Below are positions 42,686 through 51,933 of a DNA stretch of 64,000 bases, piece after piece. The stretch's first letter is position 1. Each line of letters begins with the position of its first letter. The stretch lies in assembly GCA_003049485.1 (NCBI GenBank), contig PYST01000207.1, positions 1-64,000 of the forward strand, read 5' to 3'. The notes beneath the pieces are model-generated. The model worked only from the letters and a program-made list of their open reading frames with translations. It was not told where the DNA came from and ran no database searches. Made by a program: the position numbers and the translations under genes. This stretch comes from Ophioceras dolichostomum (lineage: Eukaryota; Ascomycota; Sordariomycetes; Magnaporthales; Ophioceraceae).

Positions 42686-45325
42686 TTTATACGTTTGTTG
42701 AAAGACAGCTGGGACGTCGCCGCCTTATATGGCGACGACGCAGCCCGTCTTAGTTCTTCTCTACGAACTGAGCTCCGGCCATCCGGCACGTGATCCCCAC
42801 TTTTTCTGAACCAATGAGAGACACTTCCAGGTGGCTACCTAGGTACCTACATAGGTACTTCCCACCTAAGTACCGACGTGGGCAAGACTGATAGGGGCAA
42901 GTCTGACAAAGGCAAGCAGCAGGGAGAGGATGATGATTCTTCGAGCTTAGAAGCCGAGAAAGCGGCCCTCGCCTGAGCACTCCGACAGTCAAGCAAGACG
43001 GACAACCCCGTAGAGGAGACCGCGAAGGAGAAGAAGGACCCCAGGTCAGGTACCTAGGTAGGTACCTGGATGATAGGTACTGCCCAGCAGGCCTCACAAC
43101 TGTTGCATTGCCGTATGTATCGCTGCGTCTCGATCCTTCTGCCTGTTATGCCGTCTCCTATGTTTCCCTTCAGGATTGATGATCTCGATCACCTCATTGC
43201 CCCTTCAGCTCAGCGCCAACTTCGTGGCGTTCTCTGCCCCAACCAAGAAGTGTCTGGGATACCTATCTCGCCAGCATCACGGCCCGGCAACCTCTGTTCC
43301 ATGCTCCTCCCTCACAGGTTGATGATATCGACCATCTTTGCATCGACATCGCTCGGGCCCGCATTGTTGTCGCCCATGTTCGTGACGACGAGCAGCGGGG
43401 GCTCGGTGGACGATAACACTGCGGCCTCACTTGCAGCTGCTGTGCCATTGGTTGTGCTTTCTGCTCCTGTCGGGCTTGTCTTAGCTGTGATGATGGGTTG
43501 TGGAGGTGGCACAGGTAGGAGACTCGCTGGGACAGGCAAGGCCACTGACGGCATACATGTCTTTCTACCTAGGTACCCCTTTCCACTGGGCGGGCATGGA
43601 GAGGTAGGAGGAAAGGGAGATCCATCAGGTGTCGCGAATACCTATGGAGATGTACTGGGTACCGAGCGGTTCCTCCTCGGAGATGGCGGGGAGCTCGCTC
43701 CCCGGCTAGCACGCATCCAGGGCAGCGCGCAGATAATGTACCCAGTGGATCAAATCATCAAACCCGTCTCGTCCGCTACGCTCCTGACCTTCTTGCTGAC
43801 TAGATGCACCCGACTCGACCAGCAGTCGGTAGAGGCCCAGAAGGCACCGTTTTCCTCTGTCGTTTTCGCCAAACCGTCGTCGTTCACTTCTCGTACCTCC
43901 CACCGCCACTCGACGAAAGCCTACTAGCGTAACGATGTCCTTTCATCAGAGGCGAGGCCGCTTTCACCCTGCTACCTTGCAGCACCCTCTTCGGCTGCTG
44001 CTCGCAGCTTGTCCTCCCAAGGCGAAATGAAAACTTCTGCCCTCGACTGCCGTCCTCATCGGCCGAAGGCCGTCGTCTGCGCGCTCTTTGTCTGCCTCTT
44101 GCACAGGAAAGGAGAGCGAGGACAGCGCAAACTGCTTCTGCGTGGACGATCGCGGCCTCCCTTACGCCGTCCCCACATAAGAAGTCCTTGTCGATGCAGG
44201 TCGTGCTCCCAGACCCCAAGAACCAATAAAAACACCAACAAAGGCGACAACCGGTGAGGGCGACCGAGTCTTACACCCAACTGAGCTATTCCTCTTCGAG
44301 CTATCCCTCATCCCCGGACCTCCTCGTCCGGCCTTCCGGTGTGTCCCCCCCCCGAGAAGAAAAGCAACACTGACCTTTCCCATGTGAAAATCGTCTTTTC
44401 GCTCTCCCCTCTCTCTATTGGGCCGATCATCACTTCGTTTGACTCACTCCTCACCGCCGTGTCGAGACCGCAGGGGCTTCAGCGGTCTGCACGAGCGCCA
44501 CCGACCCTCCTTATCTCTCTCTCCCTCCCTCTCTCTCTCCTCCAGCTGGTGCCGACCGCCCGGAGAGGAAGTAACGTTCCTTGGCACGGGCTCAGCTTCG
44601 GTCCCGGGCTGTCCGTCGAGTGTCGACCAACTACTGGTACTGCTAGCACGTCTTGGTAAGGAGCAGGTGCGAAACGAGGAGTGCTATGCAACCATGTCCT
44701 TCAAACCCATAAGAAACCCGTAGTTTGGGAGTTTCCCTTGTAGTTTGGGTGGAGGAAAACTTGCGTGCTGCCGGCCGGCCAAAGAGGCGGAAGGAGAAGG
44801 GGGAGGGGAATAGCGAGCGAACTCGGCTTTGGCCAACATCTGGCCCCCACGGCCGCCAGAAGCTCTTATTTCCTACATCTTTTTAGGGATGTTGTCGCTC
44901 GTGTTGGGGCCAGACCAAGAACCAGGAAGCAGGAAGCGCAGAAGCGAAAGTTGCTTCTGCGTCCCTCCCCCTTGTTCTTATCCCAGCACATATCGACACG
45001 TTTATTTCTTTCTTGCTCTGAGTGGTGCTTCTTGTGTGGTGTGTGTGACGCTCGTCTTTTGTCGTGCGTCGTGCTGCGGCGTGCTGCGTTCCCCGGAATG
45101 TTTTTCTCATCATTGTTTTCCTCATGTGTGTGATGCATGTGATGACTCCAAGGCGTGTGTGATGACTACAGGCGTGTGTGTGTGGTGCATTTGGTGGTTT
45201 GTGGCGCCCTGTGCTACCACTGAACCCAAAGTCGCCCGGTGCTGTGCGGGGTCAGATTTCAGTAGCGCAAAACGGCACAGCGAGCGTGCAGTGCTACCAG
45301 GTACCTAAACGTATCTGCTAAGGCA
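42686..45325. other. Gene-poor region
   Basis: TAGGTACCTA-type clusters at 42836-42862, 43049-43078 and 43568. A minus-strand frame 43554-43312 starts with ATG (MPSVALPVPASLLPVPPPQP), has protein-like composition (EAAVLSSTEPPLLVVTNMGD) and ends at a possible splice donor. It may be an exon of a decayed gene whose other parts could not be placed. An isolated tRNA-like half (A-box-like AGCTCAGTTGGG on the minus strand at about 44276-44288) has no T arm. Confidence 0.35.
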
Positions 45326-45435
45326 GGCCCACCACCACTCTGCTACAGGCCCACCACCACTCTGCTACAGGCCCACCACCACTCTGCTACAGGCCCACCA
45401 CCACTCTGCTACAGGCCCACCACCACTCTGCTACA
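45326..45435. repeat. 22-bp minisatellite, five identical copies
   Basis: GGCCCACCACCACTCTGCTA followed by CA repeats at 45326, 45348, 45370, 45392 and 45414 without a change; a sixth copy starts at 45436 but diverges after GGCCC. Confidence 0.97.
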
Positions 45436-46358
45436 GGCCCGACACCTTCGCTGCCTCTGACGGAGAGACAAACGGTCCCAACAACTCCCAAAAACCACCC
45501 AGAACAGGAATGGAATGGCTTCCGTCGCCATTGCATGCCGTCGGCATCTCGCTCACGCTGGCCGAATTGGCCCCGCCGCGCAACCAACCGTCAGGGCTCC
45601 CCACCCTCCCCGCAGTTGCGATTACGGTTATTTTTTGCTGGTTCGCCCCCACGCCCTGTGCTGCTCATGTGTGTGACAATGTACGGAATAAGAGGTACCT
45701 AATGTAAAAAGATATCCTGGGTGGCCTCCCAACGACGAGGATGCGCGGGGTCCGACGCCTGAGGAATCTGCTGGCCCCTGCCACCTGGCTCGAGACAGAC
45801 CAAAAAGCCCAACAAGAAAAGTAGAGCACGCTAGCTATGGCTTGGGTAGAGAGCAGGGCCGGTGTTCGAAGACAGGGAATCAGAAGGGAGGGAGGGGAAC
45901 GTGCTCTGTCCCATCAACACCGCAGCAAACTGAATCACGCATGTTCACTCAGCCAGCCAGCCAGGCTGCCTGGCCTTGCTGCAGTCGTCTGCAGTCGTCC
46001 GCACGATTTCCTTCTCCTTCTCCTCCCCCCAGCCAGAGATTGGTCAGTCGCCCGCACCCCTCGGTGCTCGCTCGTAAATGAAAAGGCACTTCCTCTCTCT
46101 TCTCTTCTCCTCCTCTCTCCGCATCTTCCCCCAGCGGCTTTCAATCCCTCGTTCTTCCTTCCTCTCCTCGTCGCGTCCTACCAGAAAAGCTCCTCAGCCG
46201 GCCAGTCAGTCAGAACAACCCAGAGACACATCCATTCCACAGAAACAGCCTCCTCAGCACTCCCAACATCAGTTGACACTTGGTGAGCCGAATACCCCAC
46301 GTCCCACTTCTATCCCCAGCATCGAGGAAAGTAGGTAGTAGCAGGAGCAGTAGTAGTC
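45436..46358. other. Spacer before the Cys-rich gene
   Basis: No gene supported. The pyrimidine-rich stretch 46010-46190 may belong to the promoter or leader of the gene at 46359. Confidence 0.4.
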
Positions 46359-47256
46359 ATGGGTTGCACGTATGTCGAGGTAAGGTGACACGACCCGTTT
46401 CAGCCTTTCCTCCTTGGAGCCTACGACAACGACGGTGGTGCTGTCGACGTGTTCCTCCCTCCTCCTCCTCCTCCTCCTCCTTCCTTCCTTCCTTCACCCT
46501 CTCCCTCCCTCTCCACACAGCTCCACGTAAGACCAGCCCTATCGCTTTCGCACTCCGAATGCCATCACTAACAAAGGCCTCTGCCAACTACCTACCTACC
46601 AACCCTCACCTTCAATCTTATAGCGAACATATCGTTGCGGCCACGTGCGGTGGATCACCTGAAGTGGTGCGAGGAATACCGCCGGACGCAGAAGAGATGT
46701 CCTCCTACTATCATCGACATTGATGATAGGTAAGTCACTTACTTCTTGCTACCTACCACCTACCTACCATCGTCTCCCTCCCACTTCTGCAGCGGCGAGC
46801 TACTAGCACCTAGACCTCCGCTGCCTGATCCGCCGCCGTCTCCGCTCGGCTTAGGTGGCCGCGCGTATCGGTTTGACACCTTCTTATCCCGCACGAGGAT
46901 GATGCTAACCAGTTTACTCCATGTGTATCATTGCATCCAGCTAGGAACTTTGCGGTAAGTGCCGTTACCTTGGAGGTCTCATCAGGGGCTCGGCGCCTGC
47001 TCATCCACCTACGGACGTACTACCCAGAAACACGCATACTAGTACATAGGACTAGCACTCCTTCCATCACACTAACTGTACCTCAATAGTAGCGTGCTGC
47101 GTTGCCATTTAGCCATAGGCTTGTCAACGAAGCTAATCCATCCTAACAACTTCCCTCATCCATCCAGGTGACTGCAAGCCGAAGGAGCCCTGCGCATGGG
47201 AGTGGATGATTCAGCGGAAGCAGCTCACGCCAATCGAAAGGATCTTTCGCTCTTAA
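46359..47256 (+). pseudogene. Cys-rich small protein gene, frame-broken
   Basis: Exon 1 is ATG at 46359 to 46379 (MGCTYVE), then GTAAGG; the next acceptor that fits is TAG at 46621-46623, giving RTYRCGHVRWIT in phase. One base is then missing, since coding continues in another frame as KWCEEYRRTQKRCPPTIIDI to the GTAAGT donor at 46730. Exon 3 (46793-46954) reads SGELLAPRPPLPDPPPSPLG and on, and exon 4 (47168-47256) reads GDCKPKEPCAWEWMIQRKQL, ending TAA. The spaced motifs YxCGH, WCxxY, KRCPP and CGDCKPKxPCAWEW look like a compact metal-binding or structural Cys set. The final join is also out of phase as read. I recall similar small proteins as common but uncharacterised in Sordariomycetes, which is weak knowledge. 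It may be a pseudogene or contain consensus errors. Confidence 0.45.
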
Positions 47257-47427
47257 ACAGAGAAAAGAAAAGAAAAAACAAGTCAGTTCACACCCGTGCT
47301 TGTTCCCCCGCCGTCGAGGCCACTAGGTAGGCCAACAAAAAGAAAAGAAAAAGAGGAAGTAGAAGATAGGGAGAGTGAGCAAGAAGCACGAGGACGAACA
47401 GAAGCACAACTCAAAAACAAGGCCTGA
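47257..47427. promoter_or_regulatory. Leader region of the polyQ-adjacent gene
   Basis: A-rich sequence (AGAAAAGAAAAAGAGG) directly before the CAA/CAG array. No ATG in frame with the downstream protein is present, so this is probably promoter and 5' leader. Confidence 0.35.
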
Positions 47428-47660
47428 CAACAACAACAGCAGCAACAACAACAACAGCAACAACAACAGCAGCAACAACAACAACAGCAACCGCAACCGC
47501 AACAGCAACAGCAACAACATGAACGTCAACAACAGCGGCGCCCAACAACAACAACAGCAACAACAACAGCAGCAACAACAACAACAGCAACAACAACAAC
47601 AGCAACAACAACAACAGCAACAACAACAACAGCAACCGCAACCGCAACAGCAACAGCAAC
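47428..47660 (+). repeat. CAA/CAG trinucleotide array interrupted by a duplicated ATG segment
   Basis: (CAACAACAACAACAG)n-type repeats occupy 47428-47518 and 47546-47660. A segment of about 56 bp, with CAACCGCAACCGCAACAGCA before the ATG and GAACGTCAACAACAGCGGCG after it, is present at about 47487-47543 and again, nearly identical, at 47632-47688, 145 bp apart. Confidence 0.95.
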
Positions 47661-47663
47661 AGC

Positions 47664-48494
47664 ATGAACGTCAACAACAGCGGCGCCGGCGCCGGCGCCA
47701 AGTCGTCTCCGCCGCCGCCGCCGCCGCCGCGGAGGCCTGCCGAACAAGACAAGCACTCACGTCAACTCCGCCCACCAAAGCACATATCGGATCATCCGGA
47801 CTCCTCCCGCCGGCGGGTCTCGTTCGACGACCGTGAGCTTCAGAGGATCCGTGACGAGAAGCCAGACAAGATTAAGAAGGAGAAGGAGGCGATGTTCGCC
47901 GGCCTCGGGGCGCCTCCCGTCGTCGACCATAACGAGGACGAGGGCATCAGCCAGATCATCTACAAGGAGAGGGTCATCCTCTTCGGCAACGGTAGTGGCG
48001 GCAGCAGCGGCCCTGCAACTGCTGCTGCTGTCGCCGTTACCTTTGCTGCCACCACCGTCATCCCCGTTCCTACCTCCAACTTTGTCCCTATCGCTGCCTT
48101 TGACTTTCCTATCCCCGCCGAGGGGACCAAGCTGATGAAGAAGAACGACCAGTATGACTCGGTCAAGGCCCCTTCCTACGGCACTTGCACTGGAACCACC
48201 ACCACCACCTCCTCCTCCAACACCACCACTACTTCTGCTTCTGCATCTGCTTCTGCATCTTCTTCTCGTGCTCCTCGTGCTGCTCCCGCCACCGCCGCCG
48301 CCATCTCGCCTTACGAGGAGCTGATGGCCGGAAGCAGCAGCGTCGGCGTCTACTGGGTCGCCGACGGCGCCGTGCTAAACCCTGATATCCGCGCGGCCTT
48401 GGTCGTCGTCATGCTCTGTATCGACGTCTGGCTGGTCTGCCTCGGTGTTTTCTACGGCATCGGATGGCTCCAGGGGCAGGTTGTTGTTGAGTGA
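47664..48494 (+). CDS. Uncharacterised protein with C-terminal transmembrane helix
   Basis: 276 residues from ATG 47664 (MNVNNSGAGAGAKSSPPPPP) to TGA 48492-48494. A basic segment DSSRRRVSFDDRELQRIRDE and a Lys-rich helix (KPDKIKKEKEAMFAGLG) are followed by ISQIIYKERVILFGNG, Ala/Val-rich and Thr/Ser-rich low complexity, YEELMAGSSSVGVYWVADGA, and a final hydrophobic helix ALVVVMLCIDVWLVCLGVFY near the C-terminus. This suggests a tail-anchored membrane protein. RRRVSFDD fits an RVxF phosphatase-docking or phosphorylation site, which is only inference. A second ATG in the same sequence context lies 145 bp upstream but in a different frame, so it would produce a Gln-rich 105-residue peptide overlapping this start. 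Confidence 0.65.
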   Translation: MNVNNSGAGAGAKSSPPPPPPPRRPAEQDKHSRQLRPPKHISDHPDSSRRRVSFDDRELQRIRDEKPDKIKKEKEAMFAGLGAPPVVDHNEDEGISQIIYKERVILFGNGSGGSSGPATAAAVAVTFAATTVIPVPTSNFVPIAAFDFPIPAEGTKLMKKNDQYDSVKAPSYGTCTGTTTTTSSSNTTTTSASASASASSSRAPRAAPATAAAISPYEELMAGSSSVGVYWVADGAVLNPDIRAALVVVMLCIDVWLVCLGVFYGIGWLQGQVVVE

Positions 48495-48751
48495 GGCCTG
48501 ATGGACAGACACACCGCACACACGCACACGCACACACAAAAAAAAATAAATAAAAATAAAAAAATACCTACCTAGCTAGGTACACACTCACTTGACTTGG
48601 GGTTTTTTCTTTTTTTTCCCTTCCGCTCCCCAGCTCGTTGCTGTCGTTCGAACTTTTACCTGGGTAGCGCGCTCTTGTTGATGCTCGGTTTGTTGGTGCT
48701 GTTCACACCCTGCTGGTTAGTTGCTCAGGTTTTTCTGGATTTATTTTTTTT

Positions 48752-49423
48752 CTTCTTTCTTTTTTCTTCTTCTTTCTTTTTTCTTCTTCTTTCTTTTTTC
48801 TTCTTCTTTCTTTTTTCTTCTTCTTTCTTTTTTCTTCTTCTTTCTTTTTTCTTCTTCTTTCTTTTTTCTTCTTCTTTCTTTTTTCTTCTTCTTTCTTTTT
48901 TCTTCTTCTTTCTTTTTTCTTCTTCTTTCTTTTTTCTTCTTCTTTCTTTTTTCTTCTTCTTTCTTTTTTCTTCTTCTTTCTTTTTTCTTCTTCTTTCTTT
49001 TTTCTTCTTCTTTCTTTTTTCTTCTTCTTTCTTTTTTCTTCTTCTTTCTTTTTTCTTCTTCTTTCTTTTTTCTTCTTCTTTCTTTTTTCTTCTTCTTTCT
49101 TTTTTCTTCTTCTTTCTTTTTTCTTCTTCTTTCTTTTTTCTTCTTCTTTCTTTTTTCTTCTTCTTTCTTTTTTCTTCTTCTTTCTTTTTTCTTCTTCTTT
49201 CTTTTTTCTTCTTCTTTCTTTTTTCTTCTTCTTTCTTTTTTCTTCTTCTTTCTTTTTTCTTCTTCTTTCTTTTTTCTTCTTCTTTCTTTTTTCTTCTTCT
49301 TTCTTTTTTCTTCTTCTTTCTTTTTTCTTCTTCTTTCTTTTTTCTTCTTCTTTCTTTTTTCTTCTTCTTTCTTTTTTCTTCTTCTTTCTTTTTTCTTCTT
49401 CTTTCTTTTTTCTTCTTCTTTCT
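48752..49423. repeat. 17-bp pyrimidine minisatellite, about 38-39 identical copies
   Basis: CTTCTTCTTTCTTTTTT repeats without any change from 48766 to 49411, with a partial unit on each side. Because 17 is not a multiple of three and the repeat holds no stop in any frame, long Phe/Leu/Ser frames appear; they are artefacts. The other strand is a pure purine tract. Confidence 0.98.
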
Positions 49424-51774
49424 CTTTTGTGATGATCTTGTAAATTTTTTGGCTTGTACCGACGACGACAGGGGAGAGGTATGGAGAGAGGGAGACTAGT
49501 AAGTAGGCACCTAGGTAGTAGGCAGTGAGAGTGAAAAAGGGTGGGAGGTCTCTGCGGCTTTTATGCTGTCGCTGCTGCTACTGTTGGGGGAAAAACACGG
49601 ACAAGGTCGAGGAGGGAGATGAGGTTCGTGATTATTTCTTCTGGCTTTTTTCCTATTTGCTGCACTTATTTTTCCGCGCTTGATGATCTAGTTGTAAATG
49701 TAGTCTCTGATGACTTCAATTGAAGTCGGAGTCCACTTTGCGTAATCCGCCATCTCCTGAAGTGCCGCGACAGCCTGCCCGCCTGCACGCCTCTCCGCAC
49801 GTAAGCCAGAATGTTACTTTCCAGTAACAACAGAAGAATTATTTGAGGTCGAGCCACACATACCCTCCGCCTTCGTGTCTTTTGTCTTCCAAACGCGATG
49901 GAGTGTTACGCAAGTGGACCATGTGTGTGTATGTGCGTGTGTTCGTGTACTAAGTCAGTCTCCTATCTTTCTCACCCTCTCTTCCGACAGACCACCAACC
50001 CCAACCACACCCTCATTTTCGTCGAGAAGGACGACAGTGTCTTGTCGCGGATCACTTGCGTTGTTGAACGTCACGAAGAATGCACGTGGCCGACAGGTTC
50101 ACTCAAGTACGAACGATACACACACACTGACGCCGGGAGGGAGGAGGAAGAGACGGGCTGGACTGGTGTGTTGCACCCGACCCGGTAGGTAACCATCCCA
50201 TCAGTGTGGGAAACATCAGTACAACCTGGGAAGTTTCCGTGCTTACTTTTCCTGTTTCCTGCCACACGCACGCCAGGCCCCCTACAGATACGGTGTTGTT
50301 CAAGGCCTCGACCACTACTAGAGAAGACAGCGCTCCGAGATCATCTCAGTCTTCGCACTTGCCTGAATTGTCTGGATTATTCTGGGGCTCAGGGTCTAGA
50401 CGAAGGGTGTGAAGGAGAGAGGGAGACTGGCTGGCATTTTGACAACCCCGCCCTCGTCAGTCAGCCCGTCCTTTCGACTGCCCCCGATCGGCTGGCTGGC
50501 TGGCCTAAATGCTTTATCGTACGTGATGATTCAATTAGTACATACCTAAGGAGAATTTCCCCTGGACTATTGACGAAGGGACACATGGCGGAGAGCGAGT
50601 CTAGTTCCTTCAGACCTCACGTGTGAAGCACGACAGGCGCGTGGCCGAACCACCGCTGCGGGGCAGCCTGGAATGAGGACTAACATCCGGCCATAGGAAG
50701 AAATTCGAGATCCCCTCATGTCTCGGGTCCCAGCAGTATTTGAGGTAGGTCCCTTAAATTCGTCTCCTACCTGCCGAGATGTAGACGTAACACGACGACG
50801 CATTTGTACTGTCTGTCTATCTCCAATACCTATCTGTTATCTGTCCCTCCTCTGGTCTGATTGAAAGAATTCAGTCTGGAAGGTGTCCGAGTGCGAGGGC
50901 GGCGGTTCTCGCTGTTTCTCGAGGACGCGTAAGTCCCAATGCTGGGAGAGAGGCATGTACAGCCCCCGACTACCACAAAGGAAAATGTAGGGAGGTCGGC
51001 ACTTTGCTAGCCAGTTTGCTAGCCAGTGTGCACTAGCAAACTAGCACAAGAACTAGCAATCTGAAAACGTACTTGGGAAGATTTAGAGTTTTTTCCATCC
51101 GTACCTTATCCTCCTTGACTTGGGACTGATGAACGACAGGTGTGGGGTGCACTAGTAATGCCTTCTGAACTGGGCTGCCAACACCGCGCTAGGTACTTGG
51201 GCCAACCCTGAAAGAGGGTCGCTTTTTGGCGCATGAAACGGCGCGTTAGGGGCGAGAAGAGCACTAGGAGGGACGCTGCAGCGGGAAGGATTCATGCTTT
51301 CGGGGCCCTCCTAGCAATGGTGCCGTGCTGGAACTAGGCCTGGGCTGATGGGTAACCTAGGCCCCACAGCGGCCGTTGCCGTACATAGTGTGCTTTACAT
51401 GTGGACCGGCTTTCCTTGGTGGCTACCGAGACATCCAAACCGCACACATACTCTTAAGATAGCGTAAGAGAACGAGCACAATAGTGGGAGCACAGAGACA
51501 GCAAGACCAGATGGTTCGAAGTTCTAAATAATAGATCCGACATTTCTTGATAAGCGGACTCCTTTGTCCTGGATCCGAGCGAGGAGTACTAGAGGTAGGC
51601 ACCTCGACATTGCTTTGCGCTTCTTGGCCTCCTCCATTGGCCACGCCAAGGATACCCTCCCATCCCCGAAAAACCAGACAGAGGCATCATCCCCGCTTAC
51701 GGCAAGGGATGGTGAAGGTGCGAGGGCATTTTTGCTGTTATTTCCCTCGAGTCACCTCTCTCGACACGACGCCG
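49424..51774. other. Gene-poor region
   Basis: Only short open frames without domains. Small repeats: GCTAGCCA(G)TTTGCTAG words at 51007-51050. A TAGGCACCTAGGTAGTAGG cluster at 49503-49522. Confidence 0.4.
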
Positions 51775-51933
51775 ATGCGCTTCAGGTTCAGCTGTGGCGT
51801 CGTGCTCGCTATGCTGTTGGTGATATTGGGAGGGACTCGAAGTGATGAGATTGGACACTTGCATGCAGTCACTAGCGTGGGAGAGGTCACCTGCGCCGCC
51901 ACCATCGACAGGGATGCGTTGGACAGAGAGTAG
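51775..51933 (+). CDS. Possible small secreted peptide
   Basis: ATG at 51775 gives 52 residues, starting MRFRFSCGVVLAMLLVILGG and ending DRDALDRE. The start looks like a signal peptide (basic n-region, about 12 hydrophobic residues, a small-residue end near GGTRS). The remaining 30 residues have one Cys. No homologue or motif is recognised, and the frame is open upstream without a stop close by, so this is a weak call. Confidence 0.25.
   Translation: MRFRFSCGVVLAMLLVILGGTRSDEIGHLHAVTSVGEVTCAATIDRDALDRE

Noticed and set aside
44240..44300. tRNA-like half (AGCTCAGTTGGG on the minus strand)
   Set aside because: An A-box-like word and a possible anticodon stem are present, but U33, a D-stem partner and any T arm are missing.
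48597..49499. 300-codon Phe/Leu/Ser frame
   Set aside because: Entirely produced by the 17-bp repeat, which has no stop in any frame; three different frames are equally open.
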